Shown: positions 1 through 11,938 of the stretch, piece after piece | Numbering within the stretch: position 1 is the first letter of the stretch | Layout of the letters: every line of letters starts with the position of its first letter | From: Nymphaea colorata | Lineage: Eukaryota; Streptophyta; Magnoliopsida; Nymphaeales; Nymphaeaceae | Reading direction: 5' to 3' | Length of the DNA: 64,000 nt | Assembly (NCBI RefSeq): GCF_008831285.2 | Contig: NC_045140.1 | Location: 4,879,528 to 4,943,527 of the forward strand | The notes under the pieces: generated by a model | Database searches by the model: none | The model's input: only the letters and a program-made list of their open reading frames with translations | What the model was told of the DNA's origin: nothing | Program-made: the position numbers and the translations under genes

Positions 1-657
1 TAAACAGCATGTCGATAGCACAAACAAGGAAAAATTATTTTACTATTCTACTTCTTTAAGTGCATAAGACAGCATAATCCACGTACATACAACATACCCT
101 GTGGACAGGTAAATCCCTTCCAGAGGTGGTTAGGTGCCTGTACATGCTAGGATTGAGACTAGAGACCAAATGAAGTACATTCATATTCCAAATGTGGTTT
201 CACGGCAATGGCAGGCCAGTCTACAACACTTTCAAATTCTTTCATAATTTCATGTGGAATGACCTGGTCACAAAGAGAGAACCTGTTCTTTCTATGCATT
301 TTCTAATAACCTTAAGGACCACGAAACATGACTATTGCACACACTGGCAAAGCTTCTACACTAAAGCAGAAGCCAACACTGTCAATTATAAACAAACCGT
401 GGCTGTAAACATGCATTCATGTGCAAAATGGACTACTAAAACCAAAAGGTAATTGCAAAGCATATAAAGAAGTACCCATGCCCCAAAAAGACTCTGGTTA
501 GGCTTATATAAGCAAATTGAACTGGTGCTAGTTACTGAATGGCTGTGTTTTTTAGGTGCAAAAACCAAATCACAACATTTTTGTAAAGCTGACTACACCA
601 ATATGTTTGACCAAAAATTGATCATATGCTTGTCAGAAAACGAAAATACTGACATAC
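1..657 (-). other. IDI intron 3 (partial), no further exon seen
   Basis: This stretch lies downstream of IDI exon 3 on the minus strand. It begins with a good donor (GTATGTC, 657-651 minus). I looked for the next expected exon, which encodes the substrate-binding TNTCCSHP region, and did not find it, so the intron continues past the window edge. Short reading frames here lack family features. Confidence 0.7.
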
Positions 658-3600
658 CTGAAGGAGCAATTCATATTTTGAGTTGAACAAGAAGACACTG
701 AATGCTCGGTGTAGCAAATTTTCAGCTTCTATTTTCTCCATTAAATGACCTGTTACAACAAGATTAATGATATGAACAGACTATTATAGAAAGCTATTTG
801 ATAAATAAAGAAGAAGAAACGTGAAAGGGTATAATTGAAGAACATAAATACACTGTATACATGTGCATTGAATTCTAAATATGTGACAGTCTTCCCTTGC
901 CATCATCAACAATTTCACATGATTTTCTGTAGATGTATAGGGCAAGGATTTACCCATAACACAAGGTTGGGAAAGCAAGATGAGTTGTCAATTCTTCTCC
1001 AAAGATGCATGGATTTATACAGGAAAGATGCTGAGATGATGGCCCCAGTAATTTACCTTTTTGTAATAAAATCACACCTGAGGTCCATATTCGCATTCTT
1101 TCTCAAAAGAAGTTAAATTTAGACTAACAGAATGGCAAGTAGGATTTTTCATAATGAATTTTCAAGGTGTAAAAAGAGAACCTATAACAAAATAAGTTCA
1201 TAATTCAGCCCATGATTTTCAGAAGACTACTCAATACTGCACACAGACAATGACAAATGTTTTCAATCCACTGATCCATCACGATAGGTATTGAAGCCAA
1301 TGCTTTTTTTGGCCGTACTGTGCCTGATCTTCAAATTGACCTCAACCAGCCACATAAGAGTATTTTTACTGAAAGATGAGTTATTAGTATTACAATCATT
1401 TTTCACCAGTTAAAGGTAACAATACTTGAAGAGCTTAACAAACTATTATTTCTTGTAAAATGTAAATTGTAAACCATTATTTATAAAGCATGTACGCTTA
1501 ATTTACTAGGATTTAGAACACTAAAGCCTTTCATGATTGATACATATGATGGAAACTCACACTCTGATGATTCATACTCTGTCTAAGCAAGAGTATCAGG
1601 TAAAGACCTAAATTCAATGACTTACAATTGTATTTTGAATCATGGCCAATAACATGATCCTCTTCGTCCACCAAAATGCACCTGCCAAAGTACAAAAATA
1701 TGTATTACAAACAGTTATGCTCATGGATACTAGGAAGATACTGCCTATTGCTTCTTGTGCACATTAAAAAACGTCAAATAGGCATTAAGAAAACTAGATA
1801 ATACACTAGAAACACCATGAAGAAGGGCATTATGCTATAAAGTATCATCCGTCCTTTATTACAATTGCGTAACATCAAAATACTAAAAGCAAAAAATTTT
1901 AGCTATAAGATTCGCATTTGTCACTGGGTTCAGCATCTACATGTTATAAGCAAATAACTCCAGTTGAATGCATCCAACTTCATAAAATTGTACGTCTATC
2001 TGGATCTGGAATTACAGATCAAATATTGTAGCAATCAGTCAGCATAAGCTGGGTTCAGAAATATGCAGACACTTTCCAAGAAAGTCCTAAGAGGATAAAC
2101 TCATTCACCATCTTGTCCTTAGCGATGCACCATAAAGCTCAGCAGCCTCGCTGTCAGATTGTGTACTACGAAGTCGAGGGTTTATGGTTGCTCTATTATC
2201 ATGCCTTTGGTCCCATAATCCAGCCAAAACGCCAATTGTCTGGTGATACAAAAGTAGCACCTTTCCGTAAGGCAGAATCACATTAACATGTGACGTTAAA
2301 AACACAGAAACAATTCTTACTGCAAAAACTGTAATTATCGGCCCACTCATTAGATAGCCTAAGCTTACATGCGGTAATACTTTCATAGAAATATTTAGAC
2401 GCTTCCGCACACCACTAACAGTCGAAAGACTCGAAACCAAGTAACGGAGCTACGGAGGTTGGAGAATCTCTTTCATTTTCTTCGAGATTGCTAAAGTGAT
2501 AAGCGTTTGCCTTCTGAATCAAATTCAAAGGAGAAAAAGAAAGCGACTATGGGCTATTATGCTTTTTCATGATTATCCAAACATCAGCCTCTTGCAGTGA
2601 TTAAAAAGTGTTAAACAATTCATAATTACCGTTAAATAATTTGCGATCGTTAAAAATGTGAAACAACACTTCGGCCATTGTTATTTGTTATATCGGCTAC
2701 TGTTGCTTCTCAAATGGATCTCAAGCAATCATTTTCGTGAAAAAAATGACGTTTGTCAATTTCCGTACATTAATAACAGAATTTTCAAATGGTTGTTCGA
2801 CCCGCACTGGTGGAAGCTAAAAAACGTGCAACGTCCTGATATGAAGAAGCATATTCAAGCTTCCGTGGATTTTTTTTTTTTGTCCCTCATTCCTTCTTCG
2901 TCTTCCCTTTCCTTCACCAAAGCCGTCAGAACAATCCATGCGCTTCTTCAAATTATGCACTTGTTTCCCCTTTTATTTCTGAAAAATCTACTGCATTCAC
3001 TCCCCCTAACTAAACAAGTAGGTCAACGCAGAAAAGGAACAAAAACCAAAAGGGAAGATCGCCCTGCTCATTGGAAACTACAGAAGGCCTAGTAACGAAA
3101 TTCTCCTCGTGGATCTGGGAAAATCGTAAAATATCGAATGGATTTAGCCCCCATTTCATCTTGTGCATGGACGAAGTCCTCATCTGCCTCATCGTCCATC
3201 TCGACATTCCAGATCAACTCCTCTAAATTAAAAAAAAATAATCAAAAGCAAGCGCATTAAACCGCAAAAAAGGCACTCGCCTAATTCTCTCGGACTCAGG
3301 TGCTCATTCTTTATCCGATCCGTTGCATACGAAAAGTCAAAGAAAAAAAAAAGGGGCGTGGGTGGGGGAAAGAAGAAAAGATGACGATGATGATGATGAG
3401 AGCAGGCCTTACTCATCCTCAAACATGAGCCGTCTCTGGACAGCATCCATCGCGGCATCCGCTACCTCTCCCATCTGGACGACCGACACTGCGGTTCTCC
3501 TGAGCTGGACCGGCGCCGATCGGGCGGCGGGTAAGATCTGTCGGACTAGAGTCAGGGACCGGGACCGGAAGTCCGCGAAGGAAGGGGAAGGCCGGAGGGC

Positions 3601-3705
3601 AGCACAATGCGACGTCGAACAACGGATGGCTCTGCTGAGGAACAGCGTCGTAGAAGCGGACATGGCTCGCCCTTTCTGCCTGCGACCGCTTTTATAGCAA
3701 GCCAC
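658..3705 (-). CDS. IDI: Isopentenyl-diphosphate delta-isomerase, exons 1-3 (5' part of gene)
   Basis: The enzyme interconverts isopentenyl and dimethylallyl diphosphate, the C5 units of isoprenoids. Exons on the minus strand: 3705-3413, 1681-1626 and 749-658. Donors are GTAAGG, GTAAGT and GTATGT; the two acceptors end in CAG and ACAG. The joined frame gives 147 residues, about half of a plant IDI. Exon 1 ends in the hallmark DAVQRRLMFEDE. Exon 2 continues CILVDEEDHVIGHDSKYN. Exon 3 encodes CHLMEKIEAENLLHRAFSVF and ends LLLQ. The His in CHLME and in LLHRAF correspond to metal ligands known from bacterial IDI. The catalytic Cys and Nudix box lie outside the window. Three starts are possible: Met1 (3705), Met15 (3663, the usual plant-like start of a Ser/Arg-rich transit peptide) and Met78 (3474, just before the conserved core, matching the short cytosolic or peroxisomal isoform of Arabidopsis). 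I favour 3663 for the long form. Family identity is very secure; the exact start is not. Confidence 0.93.
750..1625 (-). other. IDI intron 2
   Basis: Intron of 876 bp between exon 2 (donor GTAAG at 1625-1621 minus) and exon 3 (acceptor ACAG ending at 750 minus). It is AT-rich. I see no other coding sequence or recognisable mobile element in it. Confidence 0.8.
1682..3412 (-). other. IDI intron 1
   Basis: Intron of 1,731 bp after the transit-peptide and core-start exon. The donor is GTAAGG (3412-3407 minus) and the acceptor is TTGGCAG ending at 1682 minus. The short open frames inside it have no family features. A long first intron is common in plant genes. Confidence 0.8.
3689..3696 (-). promoter_or_regulatory. 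TATA-box-like TATAAAAG inside IDI leader
   Basis: The minus strand reads TATAAAAG here. A start site about 30 bases downstream would fall near 3665, almost on the ATG at 3663, leaving practically no leader for that ATG. A transcript started here would more naturally use the next in-frame Met at 3474 and make the short isoform. The motif is visible; its use as a promoter is inference. Confidence 0.4.
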
Positions 3706-5776
3706 CAGTTCGCCAGAGTCCCTCCTCTCTGGCTCCCTCTTTATTTCTCGGTAACAACTAAAAAAGAAAAAAGAAAAGTTTCTCCTTTTGCCCCTTTCTT
3801 CCTCCTCTCTCCCTGCCTTTCCCTATCGAGTCCCGCCGCTGACAATCATGGAGACAGAAAGAGGCCCGACCTTTGGGGGTCCGTCCCAATCTGGGAACAA
3901 GTACGCGCTCAAACTGTGGGAGAGAGCGTGGGAGAGAAGAGATCTAAGGAGCACAGAGAGGAGCAACCACCGCCGCTCTTAAGAGTTGAATGTCGGGCTA
4001 TGGGGACCATGGGTCCATCCATCTGTGCCCATAAAATCATGGCGGACGGAAACGACGGAAGCAACAGTTGTAACATTTGTTGGAATCTGTTGATTTGCTT
4101 ATTCAATATTTTACAGCATCGCCCATCGCCATTGCACCCGACTGCCCTCTTTGCACGTGTGCCTGCACATAAATCTGCCCCATCTGACCACATCACGGGC
4201 GAGGCTGGTTCGAGTGACAGGTGGTTAAGAAGGGAACCCCTACTCCCAGAGCTCGGACTCTGCCCTAAGGTTTTCTTTGTCTTTTTATAAACATCGATTT
4301 TTATATTTAAATTTCCCCGTCCTAAAAAGGGCCTTCTAATTTACGATTAAAGGTAGTTTTGTCCAATGCTATTAAAATTTGTTTGTGAAACGAATCGGAA
4401 AACCGATTGGTTTCGGTAAATCGGTGAATTGAATTGGAGTCCGAACCTTAGAGTTGTGTTAATAAATAAAAATTTAAAATACCTTAAATTAAAAAATTTG
4501 AAAACAATATAAAAGCACGAACAATTAACAAAAAAAGATGAATAAATAAAGAGTAAATATTTAAGGTCGTGATGATATCCTTCATATCTTGCAAAAAAAA
4601 TGTGTGTCTTCAGAGATTCTCAATTTAAACAAATTAACATCTCAGTAACTTATGGTACATATTAAAAAAAAACCATAAATTTAAAGTCGGATGGTACATG
4701 TTAAAAATCATAAATTTAAAGTCGATTAAAAAGAGAAGGAGACAGATCCAACTTTCAGTCCATAGATCTCATATCATTGCGAATCTCAATCCATTGTAAA
4801 ACAAACACAACCTAAAACAAAAACATGGCGTGCTTGTTAAACTAAGGATCTCATCTAATTTCTGACACCTAACACACCCTTTCTTATTATCGGCCTAACG
4901 TACAATCGGCTTTTACATTGTTGCCGCCGGATTTAAAAATTAACGCAACATTTTTATTTGGAATTTCAGTTGAACAAGGTCGTTCAATAATAGGAAAAGA
5001 TGGGTTAAGTTTGTTGTGTCATAAATGTGCCTTTTCTTTATGAATGTTGGGGTAATTTGTTCGCATGTACTCTGGTGCAAAACCGGGCACATCAGCGTCA
5101 TGGGGTTGCTCAAATTTCAGGAAGGTACTAAAAGGTAAGGAGTGTACTAAAAGGTAAGGTAAATCGACTTTCATTGACATTATAGCAACTTTTCCGACTA
5201 CTTTTCTCGCATCAAACCTGCTGGACTCATCCTCTAATATATTATTAAGCTGATATACAAATATCAAATAAAAATGCGATACACAAAAACAAACAACAGC
5301 AAAGACAAAAAAAAAACTGCAGCTCACATCAGCGGTAATAGGGAGATAACGTCAACATCACAATTATCTCACAAAATATGACAAAACTATTGCAAGATCA
5401 GCGGGAGACTCAGTTCTCCTTTTCCTTTTGCCATATGTTCAATTCAAGTGAGCAAGGGTGGACATTTTTTTTTTTAATTTACATATAAGTTTTAGAAAAT
5501 TTTATTTGTTTTATATAATGAGGAGAAGTTAAAATTTAGAAACTTTAATTGGTCTTTTTGTTCATGAAAATTCTTGCTCCACCCCTACAAGTGAGCCATT
5601 TTTTGAGCTATACTCTTCAAAAACAGAAATGAAGAAGTGTAAAGCACAACAATTCTGTTTCTGTAAAAGGTGTTATTGAACGACAGCAGAGCGATAACTC
5701 TCCCCTCCTGTCAAAGCACTGACGGCCACCCAACGAGCACCCTGAATCACTTTGGAAGCTACTTGGATAGAACCTT
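3706..5776. other. IDI upstream region and intergenic DNA
   Basis: The first 600 bases, up to about 4300, are GC- and CT-rich and probably hold the IDI 5' UTR and promoter. A plus-strand open frame at 3607-4290 is the antisense shadow of this GC-rich region. From 4300 onward the DNA is AT-rich with no coding sequence I can support. Confidence 0.5.
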
Positions 5777-5794
5777 CGCCACTGATAAACCAAG

Positions 5795-5968
5795 TAGCGG
5801 AACTACTTGTTGGCTGGTATGGGCTATTGTCCACTCCAGCCCATCAAAAATTTCATTATAATGTGTTAACTTCACATTGTTATGATTCTAAATTTATATG
5901 CAATGCCCACACCAACATTGTGCCACCTACACAAGTGCCCCACGGATGAAAAATCTTAGCTCCGCCAC
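5795..5968. mobile_element. Small inverted-repeat element (MITE), possibly Mutator-like
   Basis: About 174 bp with imperfect terminal inverted repeats: GTAGCGGAACTA on the left and GTGGCGGAGCTA read from the right end. It is flanked by a direct repeat, 5777-5796 and 5963-5982, identical except for one base. The part outside the element (TGATAAACC plus A or G) fits a 9-11 bp target duplication of the Mutator type. No coding sequence. Class assignment is tentative. Confidence 0.45.
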
Positions 5969-6699
5969 TGATAAACCGAGTACCTGTTCTCACATGACAT
6001 ACCCCTCTTCTTGTGACGATCTTGTGTCGGGAGTCTACCCTTACAAGCTACATATGCGAACCATCTAACCCAAGGATGTGCATCCTTGGTCCAAATGTTG
6101 CTTCCCTAGGGCTCCTCCACATGACCCAAACTAGAACCCGACCAAATGTCGTCAGCCCTAGAACATGAGGCCAAAAGACGGGTTCAATATGATGTCTGAG
6201 TCTAAGGGTTGACAAACAGGGATCTTTTCATACTCCTCCTATAAACTCCATTCATCCTCGTGCAAAGCTTCATCAACAATAGTCCCACCCCAATTAGCAT
6301 ACTAAAACTGCACTTCCCTCTCCCTAACCTCCAAGAGACTCCATCCTTGATTGCCTTCTCCCATGCAATCAAGCGTTGGCCCTTGCACTCACACCATCAC
6401 CCCACCCCACAGGAAACTCGCAAAATCGAATAGTTAATCTTCGCAAGAACTTTGTTCCACAGGGCAAAAACGAGGAAGCCAGAAAATCACCACAAATGAC
6501 AAAACTTGCTTGAGCAACGCACGGTTTTGAACAATGTGACACCTGTGACCAATGTCGTGAAAAATTGTTGGAATTTAGTTAACTAAGGACAGATGAACCG
6601 CCAAAATATCAATTAATTGCCAGCCTATAGAAAAATTGAAATCAGCAAAGGTGAGATTGTTGTTTTTTTTTGGTTTTGTGTCACTAAAAATCATTGCAA

Positions 6700-7391
6700 A
6701 GTATGTGTCACGGGCCGAGTTTCTCGAGCCCGCACGGCACCGAAGGCGTTCCCCAAAGCCCTCGGCCAGCCGACTCTCTCTTAAGCTAGCGGAAGCATTC
6801 ATATTTTCTTCGGGACTGTAGACTAGATGAGGAGTGCTAAGCACTCGGCACACCATCACCCAGGTTTATCCCATTGTCGGCCATCAGCAAGTCGTGGCCA
6901 TGAGGCCCTGTCAGAACGTCGTCATTCCTCCAAGTGCCTATCTACATCCATTCCTCAGTATCATCTCACTTTTTTGTCACTGTTTGCACTTTTTTTTTTC
7001 TTAGTAAAGTTCGGAACATCTCCGACGACCACTAAATTACAAACTTCCAAGCTGTGTTGTCAACCCGTGCACATGCTCCTTCCTCGAGACATGTCAACAC
7101 TAAGGGCACTTGCCCTCCTGGACAATCCGTTTCTACGTCGGGTCTCACTCTATTTGTTTCAGCGAGCGGCTCTGTTGGCCCTTTTGCTCCTGACGCCCAG
7201 ACACCATCTTCGGAATGTGTGATCTCCATCTGACCAACACCAACGCGGTCACTTGAACCAGTGTCCGACGAACATGCCTAAACCCTTAGGGCACCAAACA
7301 AGCCAACATTTTTCAGCACCACTTGTTTGTTATCATCACAGCGTTCTCATCTTTCAAGTTCCCTTCGAGAAATCGTCTGCTTTGATACCAC
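6700..7391 (-). mobile_element. Possible LTR-retroelement leader remnant
   Basis: On the minus strand, 7391-7380 reads TGGTATCAAAGC, one base away from the usual initiator-Met primer-binding site (TGGTATCAGAGC). It is followed by several hundred bases that are GC-richer than their surroundings, including a 65-codon frame (7229-7032) with no recognisable domain. No matching LTR pair was found, so this could also be chance similarity. Confidence 0.25.
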
Positions 7392-8386
7392 TATCCTATT
7401 ATTAAAAATTATGGTCAAACAACTGGTCATCGTAAATATCCATTTTATAATGTTTTTAACAACACTAAATAGAAATATAAGGGATAGAGCCATGTGTGGG
7501 CAGTTGCCCACATGGGTGCAGATCAATGGAGTTTCTCTTACTAAACGTGGTTTGTTATCCACACACCCTGGTTGACAAATAGCAGGATTGCCTTTTTGCT
7601 CGAAATTTCTCCCTCCTCCCCTTTCTAACATTTAAAATATTTGGCTAATTTTTAGACAACTTGTTTTCTTCAAGTGATGCTTATGCTTACGTTTGGGTGG
7701 GTAGGGGGAGCATTTCATCCTACCACTCTGAAAAGAGGTAAAGCTCATGGGTAACTCATGTTCTCCTTAAGTTAAAGGGTCTACTTTTAGTACTTTGGGG
7801 TGTTGTTTGTTCACTCAACTTGTGCATTGATGTCTTAGGATTCCAAATACTTAAGTTTGATAACCAACATCAGGCCATTGATTATATTAAATTGAAATTT
7901 CCAAAATTGTAACATGTGATAAAACGAGCAAGTACCAGATACACTACTCTCATTTAGCAAACAGTAATAAATTGTTCTCGTTACCAAACGAGTTCTAAAG
8001 TCAGATTTATGCCAAGATACACAATTTCCCCCATCATTTTTGTTTCTTGAGCAATCCAATGCCCTCCATAGGTAGGGGCTGATATGCACTGACATTGATA
8101 ACACTCGTCACCTAAACTATTGACTTTATTCAATTTGAAACTCTCAAATTCAACACCTGACCAGATGGGAGCCGTTGTTGAGAAAGAGATCAAACGTTGA
8201 ATTTTACGTCGGCACAAGACTGAAAAGGGGTTGAGGGTCTTAGCGGCATTCTTGAAGGTCGCAGGAAGGTGCTGGGCCGATAAGAAGTCCGACTCCCACT
8301 GCGCAACCATCAATACCTGATTCCGGGTTTGAGCTAACTATATATATAAATAAACATTACTAAACCCGATTCGCCTGTAATAAAAT

Positions 8387-8425
8387 TATATATATATATT
8401 ATAATAATAATATTATTATATATAG
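8387..8425. repeat. AT microsatellite
   Basis: A run of TA dinucleotides passes into ATA/TAT trinucleotide repeats. Simple sequence without other content. Confidence 0.8.
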
Positions 8426-10211
8426 GTTATCAGGCCTAGTTGCGTCCAGGGATGGAGGGAAGGGGTGGGAGGCGCCTGGGCCATGGCCCCACTCCAACCA
8501 ATGAAAAATTTATTTTTTATATTGAAAAAAATAATATTTTTTAATTACATAATATATTTTTTGTATTAAAATTCAGTTCGGCCCTACTTGGATTCAAAGA
8601 TCGAACCCCTGAAGAAAGCCCGATCTTTTTTGGGTCGAGCACTTAAAGTACCGGTCGGGATGTTATTATATTTGATTTAAATTGGATATCCAACTGAATT
8701 AATCTCAAAAAATAAGATATTAAAACAAAATTTTAATATCCCATTAAGAAATTAGATCGGATTCAGATTTAATAAATCACATTTGATCGGATCTCGATAC
8801 AGGTTTAGAACGAATTTATTTTTAAACAAATATTTCATATCTAACACTCTTAAAAAATTGATAAAATCCAATTCAAAATTCGGATTCAGATTGTGAAATA
8901 GGATTTCAGATTTGGTGTTGAGGTCGGAAGGAATGTCAACGGATTGAATTTATGAACTTTTATATTTAAAAATTATACATGTAAATGACAGGTGGCATAA
9001 GTTAGATTGGACCTACGAGTGGGCCAGAGCCGAAAGAGACTGGGGCTGGCTGGCGATTCAAAACTTAATCTTGAAATAACGACGGTAGATCCGAACCACG
9101 TCCATAAAAGGATGAATTCAAACTCATTAGAAATGCATGCGGTTACGGTGATTTCCGTCCAATGAAAATCCAAGTCGAAAAGGACACACACATGCCGATC
9201 CAGACGATGCCTTTCCGCGTTCATCTTTGAGTTCAACTAGATGAGGAGCTAAAGGCCAAGACCGCGACGTCCTTTGTAAGTTTGTTCACCCACGCATTGT
9301 AAACCCTGTTTGATTGGTGTACTGAGAACTCTGCGTACAAAGCACTTGAGCATGCTGTCGGCAAGCATATGACAAGAATGGACAGTCAGAACGTGGTGTG
9401 GCCGCTTGATTTTATACAGGCCTCTTGAACCGGATTACTTGTTCCTATCACATCTAGGATAAGATCATAAGAGGTAGATCCATTGTTCTGGTTCATTGCG
9501 GGTCATGTCACAACCCGGCCGAGATGTGAAACGAGGTCCACGCAACTTTAATGCTGAATCGGACATGCCAAGTTGCCACCTATATCTGATGCAGATTGCT
9601 GTTTGTCTTAGATACTCATGGTTGGACGCGTTTGACTGGCGCTAAAACATCGTCTAAGGCATGAATCAGAGTAACAATCAAAACTAGATTTGTGGAAAAA
9701 TCAATTTAACCAAAAAAAAAAAATTCAAAATAATTTGACTCCTTCAAATTTTTTTCATAAAAGTGCTCCTTTAGGTTTTTGTTTATATAAAAATGTGAAC
9801 GGATCAAATTTGAATCAGATATACTCTTACATGTATATGCTTTTTTAGATTTTCATACAATCGGATTCGAATGCAAACAAAGAAAAAATTCACAATTTGA
9901 ATCTAGTTTTAAAATTCATATCTGAGTTCAAGTTTTGAACAAAATGTAGCTTATTTTTAAAATGTAAATATATTGGATATATAATAATTATTTAAATAAT
10001 TTGAATCTGATCAAGTATTTATGTATATTCAAATTTGATTTGATTTCATAACAAAATATTAATTTTTTATATCTGATTTTTTAGAAACATATTTAATTCA
10101 AATAAGATATATTGACATCTCTAAGGTCAAACACACAACCAAGTTTCAGGGACTAATTAAAACACTAAATTTTAACAAAAACATGATTTTTACAAAATAA
10201 TCTTTTTAGTG

Positions 10212-10613
10212 TGTCGTCCAAATGCTTTTTTTTTTTCTGTTTTTTTAGAAATATAAACACGAATAACAGAAGCAAATATTTGATTAATGGCACAAACTAA
10301 AAAAATATATTAATAGGTGGGCGTGTTTAACGATGCCCTAGCATGACATTTTGGACTAAAATACGATCCGAGCCATGTCTAAAGATACTCCCAACATAAC
10401 CTCCATTAACTTCTTCATAAAAGCGCCCTTTTAGATGTGTCACTCAACACTCCAACCACGTTAAAAAACCACATTTACCGAAGCCTCGTTTTTTTTACCC
10501 AACTTTTTTTTGTTGGTGGGTGTCATCCAAATGCTACCTTATTTATTTTATTTTTTAGAAATATAAAATAAAATACACAAGCAAATATTTGATTAATAGC
10601 ATAAACTAAAAGG
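10212..10613 (+). repeat. Imperfect direct duplication, offset about 310 bp
   Basis: Two stretches of about 95 bp, 10212-10305 and 10522-10613, share the same order of words: GTCRTCCAAATGCT, TTTTTTAGAAATATAAA, then AAGCAAATATTTGATTAAT followed by a shared AAACTAAAA. This looks like two copies of an old dispersed or duplicated element. No coding sequence. Confidence 0.6.
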
Positions 10614-11596
10614 AGAAACTTTGAAAAAAAAAAGGTAAAGCAAGTATGCCATTGATTGAGACCGTGTTCTTGTTGTTCTCAAATTAATTAAAGAAAGTGA
10701 TACGAGTGATGACAAGGCATTCTTTCTTTGCCACAATAAATACACATAGTGTTGTATGAGCCCTTGGTAGCTTCGCTGAAACAATTTGGGCCAATGATAC
10801 GAGAAGCATAAATATGCGCCAAATACAATGTCTCATACTCTCAATTCAACTGCATCAGCCTCCCTTTTAATGAACTAAGAGCGCACATTTATTTATAAAA
10901 TTATGTGCATAAAATAAACACTGAAAAGCTGACATTCTGGCCAATTCGTATCAGCCGTATGAGTATGTTTCTGTAACAACCCCATTATCGATATGTACAG
11001 CACTGCCCTTGCATAGAATAAACTTATTTCGCATTCTAATTATAACTTTGTCAATAAAACTGCTGCGTGCATTCAGCTTTTTCCTGCAAGTAAACAAAAT
11101 CTTCATGTAAACTCTAGGTAGTATGTATTTGGAAAAGCAGGGCAATAAACAAGAGAATTCTGGTTATGTACACATTGAAGCAGGATTTTTTTTTTTCAAA
11201 AAAAAATTCAGGTTGTTTGTATTTGAAGGTGAGACAAATATTTTCCACCCGACTTTTTTTATCCATCCGGCTTCAGGATTGGATGATCCTGCCGTTGAAA
11301 ATTTTTCAAGAATAAAGTGGTAAAATTGAGATAAGATCCAAGGTTTTGAACTCAAAAGCGACATTTCTTAACTCTCCCATCTGCCTGAAGGGGCGCAATA
11401 AACTGACTCTCAATGAAGGGGTCCGATGTTCGAATCCCGTGGTTGATGTTGTGTATTTACGGTGTTTGTTTGTGCTGCAAATGGTGTAATGACATTTGAG
11501 TTGAATGATGTATTACTCAAAACAAGCCAAAACCTTTGAAGCATATGGGTGCTGCCTTTGGGGTTCTAAAGTGGTATCTCTTAGGCAGCGTTTGAT

Positions 11597-11938
11597 CGGG
11601 CTTAAAAGAGGTTCAATTTTTTTTGCATGAAATTTTTTTCCAAAATCAATGAAAAACACAAGGTAAAGTCGTTTGATGCACAAAACAGTAAAATTACTAT
11701 GAAAAAAAGTCGGGCTTAAAAGAGGTTCAACTTTTTTTGCATGAAATTTTTTTCCAAAATCAATGAAAAACACAAGGTAAAGTCGTTTGATGCACAAAAC
11801 AGTAAAATTACTATGAAAAAAAGTCGGGCTTAAAAGAGGTTCAACTTTTTTTGCATGAAATTTTTTTCCAAAATCAATGAAAAACAGAAGGTAAAGTTTC
11901 TTATGTTTGATGTTGCAGGAAAAAACAGTACCAACATG
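11597..11938 (+). repeat. Tandem repeat, 114-bp unit, three copies
   Basis: Units start at 11597, 11711 and 11825, each beginning CGGGCTTAAAAGAGGTTCAA. The first two are nearly identical. The third diverges after about 75 bases. The array is bordered by CTTAGG on both sides, with weakly inverted ends (CAGCGTTTGA and the complement of TGAAACGGAG), so it may sit inside a small transposon. The apparent repeat protein on the minus strand is a by-product. Confidence 0.85.

Larger units (their letters stand above)
5983..10211. other. Intergenic DNA without supported genes
   Basis: AT-rich sequence with scattered low-complexity tracts. One minus-strand frame (8313-7981) begins in coding-like sequence but matches no family I recognise. 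A GC-richer stretch at 6700-7391 may be a retroelement leader and is listed separately. Confidence 0.5.

Noticed and set aside
2105-2440. Minus-strand open frame of 111 codons
   Set aside because: It lies wholly inside IDI intron 1, has no recognisable domain, and the flanking exons splice cleanly around it.
3607-4290. Plus-strand open frame of 227 codons
   Set aside because: It is antisense to IDI exon 1 and its GC-rich upstream region; low-complexity Ser/Pro/Arg composition and no family features.
7981-8313. Minus-strand frame with coding-like start (MMVAQWESDFL)
   Set aside because: No family recognised, no splice context, and composition drifts to AT-rich non-coding sequence. A fragment of an unknown gene cannot be excluded.
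11405-11445. GTTCGAATCCC resembling a Pol III B box
   Set aside because: No A box, cloverleaf or SINE body could be found at the right distance, so no tRNA or SINE is called.
11513-11797. Apparent repeat protein on the minus strand
   Set aside because: It is a by-product of the 114-bp DNA tandem repeat (114 is a multiple of three), with poly-T and poly-A derived residues.
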